Of a stretch of DNA of 64,000 nucleotides, positions 37,320 through 48,800 are shown in pieces. Below the pieces are notes generated by a model. That model worked only from the letters and a program-made list of their open reading frames with translations, was not told where the DNA came from and made no database searches. Made by a program: the position numbers and the translations under genes. This DNA comes from Gnetum montanum (lineage: Eukaryota; Streptophyta; Gnetopsida; Gnetales; Gnetaceae). The stretch spans positions 989,118 to 1,053,117 of the forward strand of contig MNCI01006062.1 in assembly GCA_015680685.1 (NCBI GenBank), given 5' to 3'. Every line of letters begins with the position of its first letter. Position 1 is the stretch's first letter.

Positions 37320-38339
37320 AATACATACATCCCATATCCAAAGTTCAAATATAATAGAAATAATGAAATCTCTTATCCTAGGAAAACATGACCAATAGAA
37401 AAGGCAAAGCATGATTAACAAAATCTCTAGACACAAGGTCCTTTACCTCTTTTAGCATACCATGATCTGAAATCTAAAATGAATTAATATAACAAAGAAA
37501 GATCCTTTAGCACCTTCCCTATTTAACCTAGGACAAGGACCATGGCCTGGAGCATGAGTAAAGAATACTTCTACCTACAAAATCATGTGTCAGTATATAA
37601 TCCACAAACATACAAATCAAATATGCATCATTAAAATGAAGATATATGCATAATACTAAGATAACATTCCTAACCACCACCTACCACTAACTACAATCAT
37701 GAAAACTAACTTACATTTCATTCATTATAAAATATAAGAATGGTTTTATTTGTACTTCATTTAGATCCTAAAATCATAATCAAATATCATACCATACCCA
37801 ATGGAATTACATTATTAGTCTCAATCAACCTTAGTAGTGTTGAACATCTTACTATTTAAAATGTAAAAAGTGTTAGATATGTGGAACAACCCTCTAAAAT
37901 TATTAAGATACATAGAAAATGGTAAATATTGTAATACTTTCTATCTTCTATAGGCTAGGTCTCATAGCAAGAACTCACTTATGCCTTACAGTGGGTGTTA
38001 GTTAATAATGCTCTAGGATATCCAATCACCAGCCACCCACACATACTTAGTGCTAGCTCCAAAAACCCAATACAATAATGAAACTAAGATAAACATACTA
38101 AAATTTAAAATAAATCATAACAAGGGAAAACCATAGCACAACAAACATGATGGTGTATGAACTACTACATTAACATGAAGCTAAAAATCATGAACATAAC
38201 ATCGTGGAAAGTTAAACTTAATTCCAAATCCTAGATCTAAAACCGCTCAACATATACATCAACTTAGGACTTAATTCCACAACCAAATCTATTCATAAAA
38301 TGACATCAAAATCAAGGTCATCAAGTAAAAACAAAGACC

Positions 38340-39600
38340 ATGATTGTACCATGATCTTACCATAATCCATAGTGCTTAACACAATTAGACCACAACCTTA
38401 CCACTCCTTGTATCTTAACATTTTCTATACTCCAAAACCTATTGTGATTTGTTCATAATCTTACTATGACTTGTGGTGAAGGACCATGGTCATACAATGA
38501 TCTTACCACAACTTGCAATAGAGGATCAAAATAGTTCATGATCTTACTATTACCTTTGATAAGTATGAATCCAAACAATGAGATAATTACTACTCGTGAT
38601 TTAGGTTATGACCTGACTATGACTCGTAGTCTTAATTGCAAGTTCATTTTCATGAGACAAAAATGGTTGGATGATTTGTAATTAGCTCAACAATCATGGC
38701 ATCAATTTTGTAGGGCTATAATACAAAACTATGCTTTCCTAGGATGATGGGAAAAACACTCAAATCTAAGGAAAATAACCAAAAATGTAATAAAATTATA
38801 AATATGGGTAAACCATGTAAAAATTAATTATGATGTCTCGAATGAAAAATACAACTAGATCTAATTAAGTATAGGAAAGATATGTCTTCATAAATACTAA
38901 ATCTATGCATAAAGCTTATAGATGCACAGGACTTCATCTCAATGTATGACCACTAAATAGATAAAATGTAGAAAAATCCAAAATTCACAACATATGCCTA
39001 TGCTAACTAGATGATCCTATGGAAACACAATGGAAACAAAGGTTCTTGTTAGAGACTAGTAATAGAATAAGGTCCCTTGGAGATATTTGCAACAAAATTT
39101 TCAATTTCTTTAGTGTCAATTTTATCTTTCACATATATGACCATGAGTAATAGGGTGGTTGTGTCATAATTCCATGATTCATCATATATGATCACAGGTC
39201 ATGGTGGCTAACCATGGTTCATGATTAAGTCATGGCATAATATCATAAGCCCATCACAAATCATGATCTCTAAAAATAAAGAAAAAATCAACCTCGAGTA
39301 AATCACAAGCTAGCCAAGAGTTGTGGCTAGGTTGTGGTGAACATTCTAGCCTCTGTAGTACCTCCTATACTTCAAATTGGGCCTCACAAATAGACCACAA
39401 GTTGTGGAACTATTAAAAACTCATATCATAAGTGAGCCATGAGTAGTGGTTTCCAACCACAAGTCATGATGAGAGCATGGTTGTTTACTATGAATTGTGG
39501 TAAAGTTGTGGTCACCTTGAAATGCCTATAATGCTTACCATGAGTTATGGTCTAGTTGTGATGCTTGCCATTAGTCATGGTAAGGCTGAAGTTATAAATG
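38340..39600. repeat. Degenerate tandem repeats in the R-U5 part of the chromovirus LTR
   Basis: Many imperfect copies of a roughly 25-30 bp unit carrying CATGACTTGTGGT or its complement (for example 38465-38510, 39320-39340, 39390-39405, 39440-39460, 39490-39510, 39545-39585). A related patch is at 53040-53360 outside the element. Confidence 0.5.
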
Positions 39601-41529
39601 AAATATAGAATGGTTGAAAAAACAAATTTTGAAAGAAATTTGGGTAGAGATAAGGGCTCAAACTTTATAAACAAAAGTAGAAATATATTCTAAGGCCTCT
39701 TAATATGTTCATGCAACCTTAGATTAAGAAATAAACATAAAAAACATATCTAATTCTTCTAAAGTATGCAACATGCATAAGACCTATAAGAATATGCATA
39801 AATCCTTAAGTCCTTATTCAAATGACATGAATTGTTCTTAAAAACTTGAAATAAACTAGAAAATGACTCACACAAGCTAGAGAAGCTTTATGCAAGCTCA
39901 TGCAAAGAGATTATGAGTTGTTTACATAAAATTAGCATGAAAGGGACTAAAACACTTCAACATAAACATGAAACAAAAGATAAATTAGTTTAATCTACAA
40001 ATTGAAAGTGAATCCCATGTAATAAAGTATAAAACTTCTTATAAAGTCTTCAATAATTCATTAGAAACATGAGAGAACATGTAATTAACTTTAAAAACTT
40101 AAAAGAATATACAACTTGAACATGCATGTATGAAACTTATGAAAATTCAAAAAATGAAAGAAATTATGAGACAAGAACATGCAAGAACTTGAGACAAGAA
40201 CCCATGGAAGGAGGATTCACTATTCAATATGTGAGATCCATGTTGTAAGAATGCAAGAAAGAAAAGGAGTTGAAGCTAAAAAAGCTTTAACCAAGAACTC
40301 AACTCTTACACAAGAACACCCATACTTGAAGGAAAGGAAGATCTTCTATTCATATTAGTTCAACAATGAAAGGAAATTATAATGGGAAGGGTTTAGCCAT
40401 ATTTATACTTGTTTGTGGAGGATTTCGACTCTTAATGAATGGGTCACACATAAAGGCTTTTGGCTCCTTCTTACTTTTTTTTAGCAAATTGTTCATTCCA
40501 TAAAATTTTATATACTTATTTTTCAAACAAACATACTTATAACATTTGGTAATTACTACTAGAAGAACCTAAAGAAAGCATGCACATCAACCAAATCAAT
40601 CCTTAACACATTCACATCAACCACAGTCACACATAGCTACAACTCATTCAAACAATAGAGCTTGCATATCTAAACTCAAGGATACCATGGTATTCCACAT
40701 ATGTTTAGATTAAAATAAGTGTAGGATAAGGATTCCTAAAAACATGCAAATCAAATCCTAATACTAATGCTAATAATCTTTTTTCTAAACCCAACTAAAG
40801 AAACTTCTAAAAAGCTAGCTTGGCTAATATGTAAAGTCTATCTCACATGTAGCATAGAAATTCAAAAGAATAAAGCTTAATTAATCCATCTATCCATGTC
40901 ACACTTGCTAAATAATCCAAAATGTAACTTTGACTTGTCTCACATGAAACCTACTAAATTTAACTTAATCAAACTAATACATGCTACTAATGTATAAATA
41001 ATAAATATAACATAAGCTAATTAAAATGAAGCTTAAAAACTAAAATAATCCATTCACACATACTAAATAATAAAAATAAAGCACACTAATCCATCACACG
41101 TATCTAAAATATAACACCTATCTCACATATAGCACATAAAATAAAATACCTAACTATGACTACTACTAACCATTAAACATATAACGCATACTAACCCAAC
41201 AATTATTAATAAAAAGACAAGTCATATGATCACATCAAAGCACATTCATCCAATCATACCAAGCTTAAAGAAATCAAGCTAAGAAACATGACACACATAT
41301 ATCTCTCAAGGTAATCCTTAAGTTCTAGCCAAAGTCCATGGTACTTATTAGCTCATTCAACCAAGACAATGTGTAAAGCATAGAATATCATAATGCATGA
41401 ATAACATAAATGTATAACAATAATCTCATCATAAGCATCCATATAGACCAACATATATGAAACATATAAAGAACTCAAGTATATCATAACAGAAACTAAC
41501 TCAAGTTACTCAAAATATGAGATGTTACA

Positions 41530-41547
41530 AAATTTCCCTCCTTAAGA
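41530..41547 (-). other. Polypurine tract of the chromovirus
   Basis: The minus strand reads CTTAAGGAGGGAAATTT immediately before TGTAACATC, the usual chromovirus arrangement. Confidence 0.8.
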
Positions 41548-41699
41548 ATCTTTCTCTTAAAAGATCAAAGAGTAAGTTGAGTATAAATCTAACTCGAACT
41601 CTTAAGTCACATTTTAAGAACCATTACAACTCCATGATAGCTTCATCATAATACTATCTTACTCCTCATCCTACACCCCATTCAATCCACTATTTACAT

Positions 41700-43090
41700 T
41701 GGTCAGTTCATGTATGAAGCATTACTCTAAAACTATACCTTAGACAATTAACCATGTGACTATCATCAAGTACATGCCTCCATAACATCATTATGTAAAA
41801 CATGTCATGGATGTTAGAAAGTTGAGGTGGAAAACTTACCTAGTACATCACATCATCAACTCATTGCATAACCTTGAATGAACTCATGAACCTAAGAATA
41901 AGCTTTCCTTTTCTACCAAGACGTATTAAGTTATCCACAAGAGATACATATAAGAATACCTTATCCCAATAATGAACTTAAGAGGATTCCTCTTACAATA
42001 ACATAGCACACCTAATGATCCTATACAATTTTCAACCTCTCCCAAATAACCTTAACCTTCTCAATCATTTGTAGTACCAAATTAGTGCTTTTCTATTGAT
42101 GATCCTCAATCACATTTCAATGGAGAGGGATCCTACATGACCTACTCTATAGGGTCTTATATGGTATCACTCTTAGGATGTCTTTATAATTATCATTATA
42201 GGTGAACTCCAATAATGGTAATAAGCAATTCTAGTTGTTCATGTACTAAAGTGCACATGCTCACAAGATGTCCTTTAATACCTGATTTATTCTTTTAACC
42301 TATCCATCTATTTGAGAATGGAAAGTTGAACTTATTTTTAGTCTAGTGTCCAAGACACTTTGAAATAATCATAAAAAATAAAAGCTAAACTTGATCTCTT
42401 AGTCAAAAATAATCTTAAGTGAGACATCATGTAATCATATAATCTTTAACAAGAATACTAGGCTACATCCTCTACCCTGTTGTCATGTTCAATGTCAATA
42501 ATTGAGAAAACTTGATCAACAAGTCCATGAGCACAAAAATAAAATCCTTCCCACTCCTCACATGAGGTAAACTGATTATGAAATTTCGTTGTGGAATGGA
42601 ATGTGTGTAGCAATAACCATCTAGTTATTCGTGTTCAATCTTAATCTGTTGATAGACTAAGCACTTCGCCATGAACTTCCCAACCTACTTATTCATTTCT
42701 ATCTAATAATATATCTTCTACAAAAGTTAATATATCTTCTGAATTCCTAGTTCCATTTGAAACTTGCTTAAATGAGCCTCCTCCAATACTTGTTGCTACA
42801 AAGACTCGAGCATATACACATGATCTTTGTATTAAGAAATCCATGAGAATCCATAGCCACTATGATCTCATTGACAAACTTCAACTACAAATACCAAGTT
42901 TCACATTGCTACTCCTACTGAATCTACTCTAACACATTTCACTGAATCCTAAGGCTATGCATCGTACCAATAACACAGCTCAAGGCATCTACAACCATGT
43001 TGTTTTTTCCTAAATAGTACAAGATGATAAATTCAAAGTTGATTAACAACTCCATCCATCTCCTTTAACACAAGTTTAACTAAGGTTAAT
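41700..43090 (-). pseudogene. Chromovirus integrase relic
   Basis: The minus strand near 42340-42180 reads DTRLKISSTFHSQIDG then CALVYMNN and LLEFTYNDNYK (family: LGTQLNFSTAFHPQTDGQSER...LVEFAYNNSY). Near 42090-42000 IEKVKVIWERLK matches the C-terminal GPY-side helix. Stops are frequent. Chromodomain residues were not recognised. Confidence 0.7.
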
Positions 43091-43330
43091 CCATCAAGTA
43101 TTGCAACGATCGTGATTAGTCAAGATTTTTTGCTTTTCTTCATAGAGATAGTGAAGTCAAATCTTAAGTATAAAAACCACAATACTTAGCTCAATATCAT
43201 GATCAAGATGATGTGTCTCATGAGGCTTGAGCTACCTTAATACATATGCCACTACCTCACCCTCCTACATGAGGACACATCTAAAATCTTTACTAAAACC
43301 ATTGGTGCACACAAAAGTTTTCTAAAATTA
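43090..43330 (-). pseudogene. Chromovirus RNase H relic
   Basis: The minus strand reads LKPHETHHLDHDIELSIVVF and LHYLYEEKQKI (family: [31 protein letters not shown]). One stop replaces the Trp of KIWRHY. Confidence 0.72.
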
Positions 43331-44471
43331 AAAAGGATCAAGATGGAAGTTGAGATTAGGATGGAAGTCAATAATAATCTCTTATTCAGCACATCAAAAG
43401 TAAACTGATAAGTTTTGCTCCATCTAAACCCAACATCCTTTCACAACAACTTCATAAAAGATGAAGTAATATAGGAAAATCTCATAATTAACCTCTAATA
43501 GTAACCAACCAAACTGAGAAAACTTCGCATGTATTCCACATTCCTAGGAATCAGCTAATCATGAATGACTATGATCTTGATTGAATTCACTACCATACCT
43601 ATTATTGACATGATCTGCCAAGGAACTAGATCTCACTTTACCAAAAGGAATACTTGGATGGATAAGCATACAACAAATGCTCAAGGATCTATAACATCAT
43701 CTATAGATATTACTTAGAATGTAAGTACACTAGGACACCATTAATACACACAATGATAAACTAGTCTAGGTATGATCACATAACATTTTTCATGAGGTTC
43801 ATGAATACAACATGAGCATTAGTGAGTCCAAATTACAAAACCAATAACTTATAATATTTATACCATGTTTGAAAGGTTTTCATTGGAACATTCTCCTTCT
43901 TAATGCATATCTAGTGGTACCTAGACTTAAGGTAGATCTTTAAGAATACTCTTGCTTCCTATAGCTAATTAAAGAGATTGTCTATGCATCACAAGGGATA
44001 CTTGTTCCTTACCTTTACATAGATGAGCTAATGATAGTCAATGCATAGCCTAAAGCATTCATTCTTCTTCTTTACAAATATAACATGTGCACCCCATAGA
44101 GACACACTAGAAAAAATCAGTCCTTTATTGAGTAGATTCTAATTTTAAATTTTTAGTTCAACCAACTCAATAGGAATTCTCATATGCAATGCGTTGGAGA
44201 TAGGCTCTACATCTTTCTTAAGATCAATCTTGAACTTCATCTCATAACTAAGAGGCAAACCATGTAACTTGAAATGAAACATGTCTAGGAACTCATGAAC
44301 TATGACAATTTGATTAATTTCTCCTACAATATCCTTACTAAGAAAGATTGCAAAATTGTGGTGGCTCTTCCATACTAAATAGTAGAAAGATCTAAATGAG
44401 GTTAGGTCCAAATTGACCTTACAAGGTTTATATGTACAATTACCTATACATCATCTTCCTTTCATAAGTAA
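43330..44471 (-). pseudogene. Chromovirus reverse transcriptase relic
   Basis: The longest open part is 44411-44145 (88 residues): IVHEFLDMFHFKLHGLPLSY then DVEPISNALHMRIPIELVEL, matching the DFPDVFPEDLPGLPP...PISKAPYRMAPAELKEL linker. Further left VSLWGAHVIFVKKKNE and RLCIDYH are the RT core. The catalytic FIDD box is CING near 43730-43716, so the enzyme is dead. The N at 44472 marks a contig edge. Confidence 0.8.
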
Positions 44472-44472
44472 N

Positions 44473-44971
44473 TTGAGCAAAAAATCTAGAGAATTGTTAG
44501 TAGTTTGATGAAGTTCAACAAGACCAGGCCCAAAAGGTCAATTAGCCTCCTTGAGGTAAGCCTGTGAGTCCAAAGAATATGATAATAGTGATCAATAGAA
44601 ACAATAGTCTATAGGTGGTGGAAATACTTGTGGCCCTATCACTTGTTTCCTCTACCAAAAGGTTGAATCTTCAACAATACAATCTTAATTACTTTCTCTA
44701 TGATCATCCAAGTTATAATAAGGCTAAATATCTAAAAAACTCTAGTGGTCACTCCTAGTAGGAACATAAACTAATGAAAACCAGTTAGGGTAATAGTATA
44801 AGTTTTGGGCTCAAGATTATATGTATGCCATCACTAATCAACCAATAGATATATAGTCCAACACCATCTTAGAGGTTGAAGGTATTATCTCCAATATTTT
44901 TGTTTTTATCCTCTTTGACCTTGGCATAGGTCATTCTTTGTTAAATAGAAATTGGTTAGTTGGTTACAACT
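44473..44971 (+). pseudogene. Chromovirus protease relic on an apparently inverted contig
   Basis: This 499-bp piece lies exactly between Ns 44472 and 44972. On the plus strand 44890-44960 reads FVFILFDLGIGHSLLNRNWL, the retroviral-type protease start (family: ARVLFDSGASHSFIS), with the catalytic DSG as DLG. Gag on its right and RT on its left both read on the minus strand, so this block faces the wrong way although its place in the element is right. The simplest explanation is contig misorientation during scaffolding. Confidence 0.65.
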
Positions 44972-44972
44972 N

Positions 44973-45679
44973 AGCTTTAAGAATTTGGCATCATACTCAA
45001 AAATAATATAGTTTCCCTAGTAGAGATAGTAAAAATCCTCTTCTTTCACATGCATGTACTCAATGGGAACATAATACTCATTGAAGATGAGTAAGAACTT
45101 ACTTCAAATTTCAATGTCCTATCAATGTCTTTCATTCATTTACATGTCTCACCACTAATTAGTAGCATCCTTTAGCTAGTACACTACTATTCATGTCTAT
45201 TTCATTAAAGAATAACCTAGGAACTTGAAGGTTTTACTAATCTTATCAAATCATTCCATGCTAGCATTGGGATCCTATGCACCATTAAGGATAGATGTTC
45301 TTTTAGGTTATGAAATAACTCCATAAGCTCAAGCTTCATGAATTACTTACTACCACTTCAACTACTACTTTTTCAAGATAGAATATTTAGGTTCTACCCT
45401 TTTAAAAATAGAGTGTTTAGTTTCCACTTTGTTAACTACTAAAAAAACTCTACTAGATGTCAATTTATGCATGCTTAGTTAACCTCCATGTTTAGGTCAA
45501 GGTTGTTACTATTAGCATTCTTCAACTTAGTCCTTAATTCCTATTTCACATTAGGGTTGGAACTCAGAGTTGGGTTTTAAGTTGAGCATTCTCATTCTAA
45601 CCTACTTTGTGACCTCTCTTAACAGCCACCATTATCTATATATGCAAACCACAAGTAAATAAAGGATCAAGAAACCTAC
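44973..45679 (-). pseudogene. Chromovirus gag relic
   Basis: The minus strand 45290-45130 reads DPNASMExFDKISKTFKFLG, then IVVYxLKDAT (x = stop), matching the Gag core DPxxAEEWLRELERIFxVLG...YMLEGEA. Stops stand at expected Trp and Gln positions. The far N terminus and zinc knuckle are not readable. Confidence 0.65.
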
Positions 45680-45691
45680 ACTTTAATACTA
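45680..45691 (-). other. Primer binding site of the chromovirus (tRNA-Met type, decayed)
   Basis: The minus strand reads TAGTATTAAAGT three bases after the LTR end, against TGGTATCAGAGC; all four changes are G-to-A or C-to-T. Confidence 0.65.
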
Positions 45692-45694
45692 ACT

Positions 45695-46395
45695 TGTAAC
45701 ATGCTCCTACCTATCGTACACTAAGAAGTTATTATGTAGGTCTAACCATCCTAGAATCTTGGTCATGGCTACACACTAAGTAAAATTGAAATGCTATGGC
45801 TAGTGGAGCATGAAAACATAATCATAGAATGACAAGGATAATTATCTTTGCAATCACTCAGAAGAACAATGTATAGATCATGACAACAAAATAATGACAT
45901 GATTTGACATTCATATTGTAAATTGAGAGCATAATATATACATATGTCCAATAAATTCACGTGATGATATAAAGTCCAATAAGGTAAAATCTCATAATCT
46001 AGAATGAGCATATTAAAGATATCAATTATATTTAATATATCACCATTTAAGTAAGAATACTATCAATATAGAACTACTCTAGCAAAAGCATGTAACGTAA
46101 TAATGGCCAATGCATATAATGATTTCTAATATTACACATGCCCTAACATATGTATATAAATTATGCATCTAGTAAAACCATAATCATGAAAACAAATAAT
46201 AGCTATGAGTCGATAGCACTAGCATCTTAGCTACCAACAAGAAATATTTACTACTCATACGAATCAGCATATTATGAAATAAATACGACACTACCAAAGT
46301 CCATCATATAGGATTTAAGTACATATGAGTCCATCAATACATACATCACAGATCCAAAGTCCAAATATAATAGAAATAATGAAATCTCCTATCAT
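45695..46395 (-). repeat. 5' LTR of the chromovirus, partial
   Basis: Starts TGTAACATGCTCC like 35511 and stays alignable with the 3' LTR to about 46395 (for example 'gctagcatc', 'aatcataatcatgaaaa', 'ccaaatataatagaaataatgaaatctc'). It lacks the 1157-bp insertion. The U3 side is lost. Confidence 0.78.
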
Positions 46396-46650
46396 AGGAA
46401 AGCATGATTAATAGCATAGTTATTTCTATAGAAAGTTATAGGTTCCTTTGCATTCTTTAATAGCATAGGAACCTATAAATTTCTATAGAAATAATAGCAT
46501 AGAAAGTTATAGGAAAGCATGATTAATAGCATAGTTATTTCTATAAATTAAAAAAGGTATAGTTAATAGCATAGTTATTTCTATAGAAAGTTATAGGAAC
46601 CTATAACTATGAAATCTCCTATCATTGCTAAATTTTTTTATAGAAAGTTA
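46381..46650. repeat. Compound local repeat ('taatagcatagttatttctatag')
   Basis: Three direct copies of GATTAATAGCATAGTTATTTC-like sequence at 46406, 46521 and 46563, with palindromic TTTCTATAGAAA and TATAGGAACCTATA pieces between. The stretch is bracketed by direct repeats of GAAATCTCCTATCAT (46381-46395, 46611-46625). Looks like slippage or a small patchwork insertion. Confidence 0.7.
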
Positions 46651-46655
46651 GTAAC
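46651..46655. repeat. Target site duplication of solo LTR E (GTAAC), left
   Basis: Identical to 47619-47623. Confidence 0.92.
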
Positions 46656-47618
46656 TGATGAGACACGATATCGCATGCACCGCGATATCACGTACGCGAT
46701 ATCGTGTCGTCCCCTGCGATATCGCATACGCGATATCGCGATCCGTCGTCAAATCTATAAATAAGAGGCGGCACTCCCCTCATTTCTCATCCTAGGCTTA
46801 AAGTAGGGAAACTCTGGCAGTTTGATCACTCCAGAGATAGAATATTTTCCATGTGCTCGCAGTAGGAGTCCCCAAGTGAACGGATCTTTATTCAAGCAGC
46901 TTTGTACCTGAACGCAAGTTGTGTACGGCAATAAAGATGAGCTTTGTGGATAAACCTTGCAGTGCATGGAATAGAATTTATTACTTGTTATTTATTACAT
47001 GTTATTTATTACCTGCATTAGCGCGGCATGAGTACGACTTGATTACAAGCATTGACGAATGTGTACGGCTAATCAAGGAATCTGCTGCTCATTGTGATTA
47101 GTCTCTCTCACCCTCAACTCCTAGAACGCGGGATGAGTACGACTTGATTACAAGCATCTATGGATGTGTACAGCTAGTCAAGGAATTAGCTTCTCATCAC
47201 GTTTAGGCTAGTTAAGTGCCTCAATACGACCACTTTGAGCACGTGCATTACATGTGGTGATCCCAGTAATGATTAGCGTTTGGTAGCCACAATTGCATAG
47301 TTCAAGGTGTGTATGGTAAGTGGGAATGGATGCTGACACTAGTTAATTTAGACTTAGTCCTTAGTTAGAATTAGTTAACTCTTTCAACCCTTCACCTTGA
47401 TAGCATAGGAGAAAAACCATAAAAGACCATAAAAAATCATATACCTCGGACTTACTTAACCATACATCGTGATAACAAGTAAGTCTGGGAAGACAATGAA
47501 TGATTAACCCCAAGTGTTCCATGGGGCATTTAGGCATTTAGTCTACGGAGTTCAACCAAATCGCGTGTGCTACACTCGTTTCGTATGGTTAACTGTAGGG
47601 GTACCTCGCCACTCATCA
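46656..47618 (+). mobile_element. Solo LTR E (TGATGA family), well preserved
   Basis: 963 bp, TGATGA to TCATCA, with perfect flanking GTAAC. Five GATATC palindromes (46667, 46684, 46698, 46718, 46732), mostly as GCGATATCGC, stand just upstream of TATAAATA at 46756-46763. CpG content is much higher than in other copies, which suggests a younger insertion. It contains a duplicated block ('gagtacgacttgattacaagcat' at 47030 and 47133). A solo LTR arises by recombination between the two LTRs of a full element. Confidence 0.92.
46667..46763 (+). promoter_or_regulatory. LTR promoter: palindrome array plus TATA box
   Basis: Five GATATC-centred palindromes at 14-20 bp spacing end 19 bp before TATAAATA (46756). 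Decayed versions occupy the same place in element B. Likely U3 enhancer and core promoter. Confidence 0.6.
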
Positions 47619-47623
47619 GTAAC
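47619..47623. repeat. Target site duplication of solo LTR E (GTAAC), right
   Basis: Identical to 46651-46655. Confidence 0.92.
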
Positions 47624-48570
47624 CATGACGTGAATTGATCTTATTTTTTTGAAATTCACTATCCAAGTAATCTAGAAGGTTCCACGTTACCATATGTCAA
47701 CCTAGAAATATCAGTTCAACAAAATAGGGTAGTTTTGTCCTTTTAATTCTTCAAAAATTAACTTCATTTTTGAACCTAAAACTATGTCCAATGCATAGTA
47801 CTCATCGAGATGATTCCAACAGTATAAATTTCATCTTGATCAGACTTACAATTTGGGAGATATTGATGTTAAAATTTTCTCATTATACATGCATTAAAAA
47901 ATATTAACTTATTATTATTATGATTAAAAAGTCAAATTTTAGGGTTAGAAATCAATCCAAAATTTCCATTTACCCATACCGAACCCCTACAATGTCATCA
48001 ATCGAACCACCATGTCAACCGCTAAGGTAAGGTGGAATAAAATAATTATAAAAAGTTTTTAAAAATTTAAAATTTTTAGATAGGAGGTCATGGGTTCAAC
48101 CCCAAGCCCAAACTTACTTTTATTTTAAAAAATTTTATAGAATATTTTTTTAAAAAATAAAAGTTAAAAAAAAATAAAAAATAAAAAAATTTGTAGATTG
48201 CATTGACTTGCAAGGGCCATGCAGGCACTACAAGTCATGCCAAACTTGCAAGGACCACACTAGCCCTACAAGGACTGCGCAGAACCTATAGGCAGTGCTA
48301 GCCAAATAGCACTGCTGTAGCATGCGGGCCATCATGATGTTTCGCCCTATCGCCTCATCTCTATTGGCCATTGCTAGACATGCCACTGCCTTGCTACGCC
48401 TGCTACCTGCTATCCATCACTGCTATATTTGTGTGCCTGCTACCTACTAGTCATGCACCCTACAACCACTACCCTTTGTGCCACACACCCCCTACAACCA
48501 CATGCCCTTCTACCGCACTTGCACGTCATCCTCTACTATGTTCTCAACCTTGCGCATGCATTCTCAATCA
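47624..48570. other. Non-coding repeat-like DNA
   Basis: No gene. It has an A/T-rich patch (48050-48195) beside a box-B-like 'catgggttcaacccc' at 48090-48104, and a 'cttgcaagg' repeat patch at 48205-48290. It may be part of a decayed element; no termini found. Confidence 0.35.
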
Positions 48571-48571
48571 C

Positions 48572-48800
48572 CTTTAGAGCCACCAAAAATCGTCTCCCGA
48601 ACCACCAAACACCACCTCTATCACCCAAAAACCACCTCCCATGCCATCAAACACTGCCTCTCATGCCACCAAAAGCCACCTCCCATGTTGCCGAACACTA
48701 CCTCTAACACCACCAAAAACCGCCTCCCACATCACCAAACACCACCTCCCAAGCTACCCAAAATTTCCTCTCACACTGCCAAACACTGCCTCTTCAAACA
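48572..48800. repeat. 30-bp minisatellite (about seven to eight units)
   Basis: Imperfect repeats of a 30-bp unit around CCACCTCCCATGCCATCAAA. Because the period is a multiple of three and lacks stops, all three plus frames are open here and translate to His/Pro/Thr-rich decapeptide repeats. No sign of real coding. Confidence 0.8.

Larger units (their letters stand above)
35511..41529 (-). repeat. 3' LTR of the chromovirus (6.0 kb)
   Basis: Bounded by TGTAACATCC (35511) and GATGTTACA (ends 41529), an inverted terminal match of nine bases. A minus-strand TATA box (gtataaatatgg) lies near 40398-40411. 35511-36162 and 37320-37420 align with the 5' LTR copy at 45695-46395. A 1157-bp insertion (36163-37319) is nested inside. 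38340-39600 is a degenerate tandem array built on an 'accatgacttgtggtaagg' theme. No coding content. Confidence 0.8.
35511..46655 (-). mobile_element. Chromovirus-type Ty3/gypsy element inserted in element D
   Basis: Minus-strand element: 3' LTR 35511-41529, polypurine tract 41530-41547, pol and gag 41700-45680, tRNA-Met-type primer site 45680-45691, and 5' LTR from 45695, recognisable to about 46395. LTR ends are TGTAACATC/GATGTTACA. The order gag-protease-RT-RNase H-integrase and the FPDVFP-like linker place it with plant chromoviruses. All coding parts are dead. The right end is blurred by a repetitive patch (46381-46655) and solo LTR E, so the exact boundary is unknown. Confidence 0.8.

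Noticed and set aside
36892-37436. Two minus-strand ORFs (86 and 110 residues) in the 1157-bp insertion
   Set aside because: Cys/Leu/Ile-rich chance frames without transposase or other motifs; overlapping in different frames.
37590-41500. A separate gene in the long stretch of the chromovirus LTR
   Set aside because: No ORF above 60 residues, tandem-repeat content, and LTR termini enclose it.
48085-48110. Box-B-like 'gggttcaacccc' as a tRNA gene
   Set aside because: No box A at the right distance and no cloverleaf; isolated motif in repeat DNA.
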